From Brevibacterium senegalense (lineage in GTDB: Bacteria > Actinomycetota > Actinomycetes > Actinomycetales > Brevibacteriaceae), in assembly GCF_000285835.1 (NCBI RefSeq), contig NZ_HE978602.1:1-35800 (forward strand): a DNA stretch of 35,800 bases. Reading direction: 5' to 3'. The notes under the pieces are model-generated. The model searched no databases and was not told the DNA's origin. It saw only the letters and a list, made by a program, of their open reading frames with translations. Below are positions 1 to 7,127 of the stretch, piece by piece; the first letter of the stretch is position 1; every line of letters starts with the position of its first letter. The position numbers and the translations under genes were made by a program.

Positions 1-170
1 TGTCACCTATTCGTGCAGCAGTCCCCCCTGTTCGCCCGTCACTCGGCAGGCCCATCCTAACGCTGGCGGCTTGCTCCGAATCTCCGTTGCGGCGGCCAGG
101 CCCTGGTGATGCACGGCAATTTCCAGGACCAGAGACTGGATGCACGGCGAAGGAAGCGACCTGGGGAGTG

Positions 171-890
171 TCAAACAGCAAGCCCGAATAGGGATCCGAC
201 AACGTATGTCAGCGCCAGTCCGAGAGCGCCGCCGATGACCAGGCGCAGGCTCGACCTGAGCGGTGAAGTGCCCGACAGTCTCGCGGAGATGTGACCGGTC
301 AGGGCCAGAACGATGAGAGTCACGACTGTGACCACAACGGCGTCAGTCCCCGAGGGGGCGAAGAAGACCGAGATCATGGGCAGCAGGGCTCCGAGCACGA
401 ATGCCACCGCCGACGACAGCGCCGCCGTGATCGGGTTCGTCAAGTCCTCCGCATCGAGGCCGAGCTCAAGTTGCAGGTGAGCGGCCAGGGGGTCGCTGGC
501 ACCGATCTCGGTAGCAGCCTTATCAGCGGTGTCCTTGGTGATGCCATATCCCTGGAGGATGCCGGACAGCTCGGCGTGTTCGGCCTGCGGATCATCGGCG
601 AGCTCGGCGCGCTCCTTGTTGATCAAGACCTTCTCGGTGTCCCGCTGGGCGGAGACGGAAACGTATTCACCCAACGCCATCGAGACCGCACCGGCAACGG
701 TCGAGGCCAACCCGGCGACGAAGACCGCAGTGTCACCGGCGCCGCTGGCGATCACTCCCAGCAGCAAGGCGGCAACGGAGACGATGCCATCGTTGGCGCC
801 GAGCACTCCGGCGCGTAGTGCGTTGAGTTTGGCGTGGTGGCTTGGTGCGTGCGGTTCACCGCTGTGTCTGGACTCAGGCGGGACAGTCAT
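171..890 (-). CDS. VIT/CCC1-family Fe2+/Mn2+ transporter
   Basis: This 239-aa integral membrane protein belongs to the VIT1/CCC1 family, which moves Fe2+ and Mn2+ across membranes. The N-terminal part has the family-typical stretch LRAGVLGANDGIVSVAALLLG, followed by a helix with SMALGEYVSVSAQRDTEK. A charged, Glu-rich central segment follows, as expected for the cytoplasmic metal-binding domain, and the protein ends in three hydrophobic helices. The reading frame is open further upstream, but the ATG at 890 is preferred because GGAGGAGG lies about 8 bases before it and family similarity begins shortly after it. It lies 82 bp downstream of the P450 gene on the same strand, so the two may be co-transcribed. 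Family assignment is confident; the metal is inferred. Confidence 0.88.
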   Translation of the reverse strand: MTVPPESRHSGEPHAPSHHAKLNALRAGVLGANDGIVSVAALLLGVIASGAGDTAVFVAGLASTVAGAVSMALGEYVSVSAQRDTEKVLINKERAELADDPQAEHAELSGILQGYGITKDTADKAATEIGASDPLAAHLQLELGLDAEDLTNPITAALSSAVAFVLGALLPMISVFFAPSGTDAVVVTVVTLIVLALTGHISARLSGTSPLRSSLRLVIGGALGLALTYVVGSLFGLAV

Positions 891-972
891 TCGACGATCC
901 TCCTCCCAATGTCGGTCAGCTTCCAACCCCACGTCCTCATCCTGGTCATGATGGCGATGGTCGGTTGTGTCG

Positions 973-2205
973 TCACCGCAGGCGCAGCGGGGCTGCTGCG
1001 AAGCCCCCGACGGGTGGCAGAGCGCGCTGTCGCGGCCTGCCTGGATCTGGTTCGATCGCGGCCGTCGTCTCAAGGACGGCCCGGGTCAGTGCCCGCAGCT
1101 CGAGGGTCGCAAGTAGACGTCCGGGACAGACGTGTTTCCCGATACCGTACACGAGGTTGTAGGGCGCATTACCAAGGGGGTCGAACGCGTTCGGGTCACC
1201 GAACATCTGCGGATCCCGGTTGGCGGATGTCCAGTTGAGGAAGACTCGTTCGCCGGCGGCGAGCTCACGGCCGCCGACTGTGACGGGCTCGGTGGTGATG
1301 CGTCGGTTCGCCACGAAGGGATCATCGATCCGTAGGATCTCGTCGAGGATCGCGTTGAACTCCCGGTCGGACACTCCGGAGCGCAGCCGGGCTTGCACGT
1401 GCGGGTGGTCGGCGAGGTAGGTCAGAATCACGCCCGTGCAGAGGGCGATCGACCCCAGGTCGCCACCCGTCCAGTTGCGTAGGATCGAGACGATCTCTTC
1501 GTCGGTCAGCTCGCGGCCGTTGACGCGGTCGCGGAGGAGCTCGGTGGTGACATCGTCGGGTGCGGCGTCACCGGCCTCGCGGCGAGCGTTGATGAGGGAC
1601 CGGATGATGGCATCGAAGCGCTGGGCGACTTCCGCGGTGCGCGCCCCATCTCGTGAGCGAGTGGCTGCATGGTTGTCCGCCATCCACTGCAGGAGCTCGT
1701 CCTCGAGGTCGGTGGGCCATCCGAGCCAGGCGCTTTGCGCGCGCACCGCAAAGCGAGCGCCGACCTCGACTGCGTCGATGGGCCCGGGAACGTCGAATTG
1801 CGAGACGAGTTCGGCCGCGACTCGCTGCACCGCGGGCTCGAGAGCTGTCATCCGTTTCCGAGTGAAGTAGCGGTCCACGAGAGCTCGGAACTCCGTGTGC
1901 GTGGCCTCGTCGAAGCCGTTGGGCACCTGGAGGTGGCGGGACACGGCGTTGGAGAAGGCTTGATGATCCAGGGCGGCAGCAGTGACATCAGCATGCGAAA
2001 ACAGCGTCCAGGCACCGCTCGCCCCGCGCGCGACGGGACATCGCGATCGCATCTCGTCGTAGGCGGAAACGGGATCGCGACGAACCCGCGGACCCCGCGG
2101 ATTCCAATCGGGGAGAGGATCCTTGATCGCCTTCGGTGGCGCCACGGCGCCGGGACTCAGGCGGGTGCCGGGGGTGACCTCGCCGGTCGGCATGTGATTG
2201 GTCAT
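973..2205 (-). CDS. Cytochrome P450
   Basis: This 410-aa soluble bacterial class I-type P450 is a haem monooxygenase that would need separate ferredoxin and reductase partners; none is nearby. Visible motifs are the K-helix ExxR (E289-I-L-R292), the PERF-like region around FDP (341-343), and the haem loop YGIGKHVCPG with cysteine ligand C360. The first aromatic of the haem loop is Tyr rather than the usual Phe. The I-helix reads NWTGGDLGSIA (244-254): the acidic residue D249 is present, but the usual following Thr of the acid-alcohol pair is Leu. The start at 2205 is chosen over upstream in-frame codons because similarity begins near residue 30 and a weak AGGA lies about 8 bases upstream. The substrate cannot be predicted. 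The promoter side was displaced by an IS256 insertion about 350 bp upstream. Confidence 0.92.
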   Translation of the reverse strand: MTNHMPTGEVTPGTRLSPGAVAPPKAIKDPLPDWNPRGPRVRRDPVSAYDEMRSRCPVARGASGAWTLFSHADVTAAALDHQAFSNAVSRHLQVPNGFDEATHTEFRALVDRYFTRKRMTALEPAVQRVAAELVSQFDVPGPIDAVEVGARFAVRAQSAWLGWPTDLEDELLQWMADNHAATRSRDGARTAEVAQRFDAIIRSLINARREAGDAAPDDVTTELLRDRVNGRELTDEEIVSILRNWTGGDLGSIALCTGVILTYLADHPHVQARLRSGVSDREFNAILDEILRIDDPFVANRRITTEPVTVGGRELAAGERVFLNWTSANRDPQMFGDPNAFDPLGNAPYNLVYGIGKHVCPGRLLATLELRALTRAVLETTAAIEPDPGRPRQRALPPVGGFAAAPLRLR

Positions 2206-2556
2206 GCATCCATCCTGCCCCCGGAGCCGGAAACTTCGGGAGCGGGGCTGCGCGTACCCCGGCGGGTGTTGGCGGGCTGTCCTATCGCATTCGGTAGATG
2301 CGAAGATCCCGCCTTTCCGAGCAGATTCTTCGTCCTCACGCATCAACGTGGTCGGCCTTATTGTGTCGCTGACCAGGATCGCTGCCTCACGGGTTCGAAC
2401 CACATCAGGTTCGAGCGACATCATCCCGATCAGTACCGGCGCCAATTCAGACGGTTAGCCAGTCCTCATAGCGCTCGTCGACCTCCACCAGGCAGGTGAG
2501 TACAGCACGCCGGGACAGGGGAACTTGTTACCCGGACCTATCCAGGCGACGCCTTG
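2206..2556. other. Intergenic DNA upstream of P450, cut by IS256
   Basis: No convincing gene is seen here. Before the IS256 insertion this stretch ran directly into 4048-4335, so it was half of the shared upstream region of the divergent P450 and ZIP genes. A short in-frame open stretch (2459-2554, plus strand) ends in TGA formed partly by the duplicated target bases, but it has no start codon or recognisable similarity. The last eight bases (2549-2556, ACGCCTTG) are the left copy of the target duplication. Confidence 0.5.
2549..2556. repeat. IS256 target-site duplication, left copy
   Basis: ACGCCTTG directly abuts the left end of the IS256 element and is repeated exactly at 4040-4047. Confidence 0.93.
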
Positions 2557-4039
2557 GGGTGAGTCCCATAGTGTGGTGGCATTCCCACCAGGCACTTCAT
2601 CCGCTCGGCTGAAATGGTGAAGGGCCATCGTGGGAACCCAGAAGTAGTTCCGGCAAGAACACACAGAAGGTGCTCCCACGATGACCCAACCCAATTCTGC
2701 CGTCTCGACCCTGATCGGCAAAGTCCTCGCCGATCCCGACCTCGCCCACTCCGACGTGTTCCGCCAGATGCTCCAAGCCGGCCTCCAAGACCTCATCGAA
2801 GCCGAAACGACCGCGACCATCGGCGCGTCTCGCTACGAACGCTCCCAAGAGCGCACAACACGACGTAACGGCACCAGGAAGAAGACCCTGGCCACCACCG
2901 CCGGGGAAGTCGATCTCGCGATCCCGAAGCTGCGCAAGGGCTCGTTCTTCCCCTCCCTGCTCAACCCCCGTCGCCGCGTCGACAAGGCTCTCTACGCGGT
3001 GATCTGCCAAGCCTGGATCGAAGGCGTCTCAACACGGAAAGTCGATGACCTCGTACGCGCTCTGGGCAACGAATCCGGCATCTCCCGCTCCACCGTCTCC
3101 AGGATCTGCGCGGACATCGATGACGGTGTCTCAGAGTTCTTGGACCGCCGACTGGACCACACCTGGTTCCCCTACGTATACGTCGATGCGACCTACGTCG
3201 ACGTCCGCCACCGCGGACGCGTCGTGTCCCAAGCCGTCATCGTCGCCACCGGTGTGTCCATCGAAGGTCGCAGAGAGATCCTCGGCATGAGCATCGGCGA
3301 TGCGGAAACGATCGATTTCTGGACCCAGTTCCTGCGCGGCCTACGCGAACGCGGCCTGAAAGTCGCGTCCTTGGACGACCCGGAAGGCGTCTCCCTGGTG
3401 ATCTCGGATGCCCATTCCGGGATCAAGGCCGCGGTGACCGCGATCCTGCCCGGCGCCGGCTGGCAGCGCTGCCGGGTCCACTTCGCCCGCAACGTCACTC
3501 AGAAGCTCGGCTCGGCCCACTCGAAGCCGGTCAACGCGATGATCTCGACCGTGTTCGCACAGACCAGCACCGAAGGGGTGATCGCCCAGTACAAGCAAGT
3601 CGCCTCAGGTCTGCGCTCTTCGTACCCCGATATCGCGGACATGCTCGACGCGGCAGAAGCGGACCTGACCGCGTTCGCGATCATGCCGCGAGAGCACTGG
3701 CAGAAGATCTGGTCGAACAACCCCATCGAGCGACTCAACCGCGAGATCAAACGCCGAGCAGATGTCGTCCAGATCTTCCCGAACCGGGAGTCCGTCACCC
3801 GGCTGATCGGGGCCGTCCTCCAGGAACAGCACGAGGAATGGCAGTACGGCGAACGTCGCTACCTCTCAGAGATCTCGATGCGCAGGCTCCTGCACATCCT
3901 CCACGACGACAACCACCCCGAGCCAGCACCGGCGGTGATGCACCTGACCGCCTGAACCACACCCTCCCAGCCCGTCCTCACACTCACTGCTCTACCGAAA
4001 GGGAACTACTGAAAAGACACCACCAAATGGGACTTGACC
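2557..4039 (+). mobile_element. Complete IS256-family insertion sequence
   Basis: The element is 1483 bp with one transposase gene. Its outer ends match as an inverted repeat: 2557-2569 against the reverse complement of 4027-4039 agree at 10 of 13 positions, with AGTCCCAT shared. It is flanked by identical 8-bp direct repeats, ACGCCTTG at 2549-2556 and 4040-4047. That is a target duplication of the length usual for IS256 elements and fixes both ends. The intact transposase and perfect duplication suggest a recent insertion. It lies between the divergent P450 and ZIP genes. Confidence 0.93.
2681..3955 (+). CDS. IS256-family transposase
   Basis: This 424-aa DDE transposase (Transposase_mut family) catalyses cut-and-paste or copy-out movement of the element. 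Catalytic residues are readable: D169 in YVYVDATYVDV, D243 in ISDAHSG, and E350 in SNNPIERLNREIKRR. The insertion-domain signature CRVHF (C264, H267) is also present. Length is typical of the family and no stop or frameshift is seen, so it is probably active. The ATG at 2681 is preceded by AGAAGGTG about 9 bases upstream. The gene fills the element, leaving about 120 bp on the left and 85 bp on the right for ends and promoter. Confidence 0.96.
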   Translation: MTQPNSAVSTLIGKVLADPDLAHSDVFRQMLQAGLQDLIEAETTATIGASRYERSQERTTRRNGTRKKTLATTAGEVDLAIPKLRKGSFFPSLLNPRRRVDKALYAVICQAWIEGVSTRKVDDLVRALGNESGISRSTVSRICADIDDGVSEFLDRRLDHTWFPYVYVDATYVDVRHRGRVVSQAVIVATGVSIEGRREILGMSIGDAETIDFWTQFLRGLRERGLKVASLDDPEGVSLVISDAHSGIKAAVTAILPGAGWQRCRVHFARNVTQKLGSAHSKPVNAMISTVFAQTSTEGVIAQYKQVASGLRSSYPDIADMLDAAEADLTAFAIMPREHWQKIWSNNPIERLNREIKRRADVVQIFPNRESVTRLIGAVLQEQHEEWQYGERRYLSEISMRRLLHILHDDNHPEPAPAVMHLTA

Positions 4040-4047
4040 ACGCCTTG
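4040..4047. repeat. IS256 target-site duplication, right copy
   Basis: ACGCCTTG directly abuts the right end of the IS256 element and is identical to 2549-2556. Confidence 0.93.
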
Positions 4048-4335
4048 ATCGGTCGGATGTGCAGTCGATTCCTGAAAATGACACCGTCACCGAACGCCTC
4101 GGCCTTGGACCCAGCCGATGTCGGCATCGCGGGCGGTGCCGCAGCAGCGGCCCCGAAGCGTCTGACACGCAGCGCCTTTGCTCGCCTCTGCTCTGATGCA
4201 TGGGCGGTGGCACCTCTGCGGACTCTTGATCCAGATCAATTACAACGTTTCCGATACGGCATAAGTTCAGGGGTGGAAGGGCCGAGGCAACCCGGCTCAC
4301 TCAAACGTCTGCAACATTGTGAAAGGGAAACAACA
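4048..4335. other. Leader region of the ZIP gene
   Basis: No gene is called here. The reading frame of the ZIP gene is open through this stretch back into the IS, but there is no similarity and the ZIP start is further right. A lone TGAAAATG (4073-4080) resembles half of an actinobacterial Zur box without its partner half. A possible folded RNA (4245-4308) lies just before the ZIP gene and is listed separately. Confidence 0.4.
4245..4308 (+). promoter_or_regulatory. Candidate structured 5' leader before ZIP gene
   Basis: ACGTTT (4245-4250) can pair with AAACGT (4303-4308) to close a domain containing an inner hairpin, GGGCCG (4279-4284) with CGGCTC (4293-4298). The domain ends 27 bases before the ZIP start codon. 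It does not match any riboswitch consensus I can recall, so the call rests only on visible base pairing and position. Confidence 0.2.
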
Positions 4336-5109
4336 ATGGAATTGCTCGGGCAAGCGCTCGGACTCGGCACCATCGGATTGGTGGCGGGTCTTGTGGGCGC
4401 GGTGATCGCGGCTCTCGCGACGCGTAGCCAGACCTCCACACTCACCAGCTACGTCCAGCACTTCGCCGCCGGCCTGATCATCGCTGCGGCCACACTCGAC
4501 CTGCTTCCGGAGGCGCTCCACCTCGGTGCAGGCTGGCCACTGATCATCGGCTTTGTGCTGGGTACGGCATTCATGCTGGCGCTGCGCGCGCTCCTCAACC
4601 GATTCGGCCACAGTCACGCTCATGGCGAGGAGCACGACCACGGTCACGGTGGCGTGCAGACCAAGGGGGCCACCGGCGTGAACCTGCGCTTGGCCATCGC
4701 TCTTGCGGTCGTCGTCCTCATCGACGGTGCCATCATCGGTGTGGCACTGTCGGCCGGCGGTGCCGCGGCCCTCCTCATCGCGATCGCGCTGTCGATCGAG
4801 CTCCTCTTCGTCGCCGCGTCCACGGCCGGATCCACGCGAGCCGGGGGCGGTTCGGTCGGCACCGCGATCGGAGTGGGGGCCTTCGTGGCGGTCATGATGC
4901 CAATCGGCGCCGTACTCGGTGCCCTCCTCTTCGCCGGAGTCTCCGCCCCGCTGCTGATCGCCGGCCTGGCCTTCGGTGCCGCCGCCCTGTTGTTCACCGC
5001 AGTCGCCGAGTTGCTCGTGGAGGCCTACGAGATCAAGGAAAGCACGGGCACTATCGCCATGGCAGCCGCCGGCTTCCTGATGTTCCTCATCCTCATGATG
5101 CTCATGTGA
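4336..5109 (+). CDS. ZIP-family metal transporter
   Basis: This 257-aa membrane protein of the ZIP (ZupT-like) family takes up divalent metals such as Zn2+, Fe2+ or Mn2+. About eight hydrophobic segments are readable. Between the third and fourth is a His-rich cytosolic loop, GHSHAHGEEHDHGHGG (91-106), the hallmark of ZIP proteins. The fourth and fifth helices (about 119-160) carry D130 and E155 rather than the classical HNxPEG motif, so metal coordination may be unusual. ATG 4336 is chosen because AAAGGG precedes it and the upstream in-frame extension is IS and leader DNA. It ends 61 bp before the methyltransferase, so the two could be co-transcribed. Family is confident; the metal is not known. 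Confidence 0.82.
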   Translation: MELLGQALGLGTIGLVAGLVGAVIAALATRSQTSTLTSYVQHFAAGLIIAAATLDLLPEALHLGAGWPLIIGFVLGTAFMLALRALLNRFGHSHAHGEEHDHGHGGVQTKGATGVNLRLAIALAVVVLIDGAIIGVALSAGGAAALLIAIALSIELLFVAASTAGSTRAGGGSVGTAIGVGAFVAVMMPIGAVLGALLFAGVSAPLLIAGLAFGAAALLFTAVAELLVEAYEIKESTGTIAMAAAGFLMFLILMMLM

Positions 5110-5170
5110 TCGGGGTTGCTGCGACTGTTGCGCTCACACCGCTGGACCCGCTCACTTCACGGAGGCACGG

Positions 5171-5767
5171 ATGGATGAGGTCACCCAGGCGTACCGCACC
5201 AAGGCGGCCGGACTGGCCGGCATGCTCGGCACCGTGGTCTCCCCCCGAGACCCCGGCCGCAGCGTGGTCGAGCCCTGGGCTGAGACAGTCTCCGGCCGGA
5301 TCCTCGACGTCGGCGCAGGCACCGGACGCTGGACCGGTCACCTCGCTGCCCTCGGGTACGACGTCGAAGGACTCGAACCGGTCGACCAGTTCGTCGAACT
5401 CGCCCGCCGCGCACATCCCGCCGTGCCGTTCCGGCACGGCTCACTCGCCGACCTCGTCGGGTCCGCCGAGCGCTGGTCCGGGATCCTGGCGTGGTACTCC
5501 CTCATCCACCTCGATCCCGACCAGCTCCCGCCAGCACTGGCGACCCTGCGCAGTGTTCTGGACGACGACGGCTCACTCCTCCTCTCGTTCTTCTCAGGCC
5601 CACGGTTCGAGGCGTTCCAGCACCCAGCCACGACGGCCTACCGATGGCCGATAACGGCCATGGCACGAGCGCTGGAGAGTGCCGGGTATGAGGTCACCGA
5701 CCAGCAGCAGCACCCGCGGCATCCTCACGCAGCGATCACCGCCAGGACCCGGCCCAGCTCGTCTTGA
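5171..5767 (+). CDS. Class I SAM-dependent methyltransferase
   Basis: This 198-aa soluble protein has a Rossmann-type methyltransferase fold. Motif I, ILDVGAGTGRWTGHLA (44-59), binds S-adenosylmethionine. The acidic end of strand 2 (GLEPVDQF, near 67-74) and a motif around WYSLIHLDPDQLPPAL (about 108-123) fit the methyltransf_11/25 type. The start is supported by GGAGG about 6 bases upstream. It sits between the ZIP transporter and two small orphan genes on the same strand. The methyl acceptor cannot be inferred. Confidence 0.85.
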   Translation: MDEVTQAYRTKAAGLAGMLGTVVSPRDPGRSVVEPWAETVSGRILDVGAGTGRWTGHLAALGYDVEGLEPVDQFVELARRAHPAVPFRHGSLADLVGSAERWSGILAWYSLIHLDPDQLPPALATLRSVLDDDGSLLLSFFSGPRFEAFQHPATTAYRWPITAMARALESAGYEVTDQQQHPRHPHAAITARTRPSSS

Positions 5768-5833
5768 CCTCCATCAAGGGACAACCATCCCCAGACCCCA
5801 TAGTTTGGTTTCACCATCGGAAAGGAATGATCA

Positions 5834-6094
5834 GTGACTGACCAGAACCTCGCGCGAGCAGCCGAACTCGCCTCCCTCATCGAACGCGTACACGGAGCAA
5901 ACCACCCGGAACTCACCCGCGCACGGGAGATCACCCTCGCTCTCCAGCAGTCGGGCAACGAGACCCGCACCGTTGAACTGTTCAACGAGTTGCGGACCCT
6001 GACCCATAACTATGCACTTCCCGATGACGCCTGCGAGGCCTTCGCGGCGACCTACCAAGCGCTGGAGCGCGCTGACAGGCAACGCGCTTCCTGA
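5834..6094 (+). CDS. Small RIC (YtfE/ScdA)-like protein, shortened
   Basis: This is an 86-aa protein starting at GTG, with AAAGGAATG upstream. Two stretches resemble the iron-sulfur cluster repair family (RIC, YtfE/ScdA): RVHGANHPEL (18-27), like the family's VHGxxHPEL, and LTHNYALPDDAC (56-67), like its LTxxYxxPxxAC. Full RIC proteins are about 220-240 aa and hold a di-iron site from several His and Glu residues. Most of those are missing here, including the terminal HxxxENxxLFP segment. It may be a non-catalytic relative, a metal sensor or partner, or a decayed gene. Similarity was judged by eye from remembered family motifs. It lies 66 bp after the methyltransferase, beside metal transporters. 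Confidence 0.6.
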   Translation: MTDQNLARAAELASLIERVHGANHPELTRAREITLALQQSGNETRTVELFNELRTLTHNYALPDDACEAFAATYQALERADRQRAS

Positions 6095-6214
6095 GCTGAG
6101 ACGACCAGGGCTTGGCGCCTGAGACGCGTACGGTGCCGCCCCTGGGGACAGAACCATCCGAATACCTGCCCACGCCAACAAAGGGCGCCACCAAACCGCG
6201 AGAAAAGGACACTC

Positions 6215-6544
6215 ATGACCGACATCACCTTCGCCAGCCTCCACGAGAAACTGAACTTTCTACTCGCCGACCACGGCGTGCAGGACTTCGACGAGTCGGA
6301 GCTCGACCTGGAATCCGTATCTTCCCTCCACGCAAAAGCCAACGCCCTGTGCTCCGCCCATGGCGGCAACCCCTCACGCATGCCCAACGAGACGCTCGCC
6401 CAACTCCATCCCAAACTCGACTTCCTGCTCAAGGGCCACCGTGTCGACTTCGACGCCCCCGACCTCGAACTCGAGACACTCGCCGCCGTCGATGCCAAGG
6501 TAAGCGCGATCATCGATGCACACGAGGATGGGCCTAACCGTTAA
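6215..6544 (+). CDS. Small protein of two tandem ~45-aa repeats
   Basis: This 109-aa acidic, soluble protein has no recognised family. It is built from two related units. The first runs about residues 6-50 and begins FASLHEKLNFLLADHGVQDF; the second runs about 60-105 and begins LAQLHPKLDFLLKGHRVDF. Each unit has an LHxKLxFLL helix, a GH-V-DF turn, an acidic DLELE(S/T) stretch and a second helix ending in AH. The ATG is preceded by AGAAAAGGA. It follows the RIC-like gene by 120 bp on the same strand, and the two probably belong to one unit. No function is proposed; conserved His and acidic positions in both repeats leave metal binding possible. Confidence 0.65.
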   Translation: MTDITFASLHEKLNFLLADHGVQDFDESELDLESVSSLHAKANALCSAHGGNPSRMPNETLAQLHPKLDFLLKGHRVDFDAPDLELETLAAVDAKVSAIIDAHEDGPNR

Positions 6545-6652
6545 TTTGTGGGCCTACTTGTCAAGAGGCAAACCCGGATTTCCCCCTACGTCGATCAGTC
6601 TGGATCCCTCGGCAGCTAACGCCATCAAGCGATCACAGAAGACCGCCATCTA

Positions 6653-6976
6653 GCGAGCAAATCCACAGCGCGGGCGGACATCCTGGCCTTCACCACGTTC
6701 CCGAAGGATGTCTGGGCCCAGATCTGGTCGAACAACCCTGCCGAGAGGCTCAACCGTGAGATCCGTCGCCGGACCGACGCCGTGGGGATCTTCCCTAATC
6801 GGTCGGCGATCGTGCGGCTGGTCGGGGCGGTGCTGGCTGAGCAGACCGATGAATGGGCCGAAGGGCGCCGCTACCTCGGGCTCGAGGTCCTGGCCCGTTG
6901 CCGACTCACGGCCGTCGAGAACACCGGAGACGAGGTGAGCACCGACACCGACATCCCACTCGAACTCAGCGCCTGA
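6653..6976 (+). pseudogene. 3' remnant of an IS256-family transposase
   Basis: This is an open frame without a proper start whose product matches the last quarter of IS256 transposases. It includes [17 protein letters not shown] with the catalytic Glu and [21 protein letters not shown], and clearly parallels residues 343-395 of the intact copy at 2681-3955. Homology starts near 6665; everything upstream, including both catalytic Asp residues, is missing. It differs from the intact copy in sequence, so it derives from a different element. Confidence 0.88.
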
Positions 6977-7002
6977 GACCCCTAACGAAGGATCCAACCG
7001 CT

Positions 7003-7025
7003 ACACCACTCCAAGGGACTTGACC
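7003..7025. repeat. Right terminal repeat of the IS256 remnant
   Basis: Read on the minus strand, 7025-7003 begins GGTCAAGTCCC and continues with TTGGAGTGGTGT. This closely matches the right end of the intact IS256 at 4039-4016 (GGTCAAGTCCCAT, then TTGGTGGTGT). It marks the outer right end of the truncated element. Confidence 0.7.
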
Positions 7026-7127
7026 GTCGAGTGGGTCGTCCGGGGGTGACGCAGGAGCGTCGACGCGACGTGCTGAGAGGTAGTTCCAGTCGAGCATTGG
7101 CACACCGGCTGCAGGAATGGCGATAGG

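Noticed and set aside
4073..4087. Zur-box-like TGAAAATG before the ZIP gene
   Set aside because: Only one half of the palindrome is present and the partner half (ACACCGT) does not fit.
3838..4335. N-terminal extension of the ZIP frame back into the IS256
   Set aside because: The frame is open by chance through the IS end. The ribosome site and membrane domain begin at 4336.
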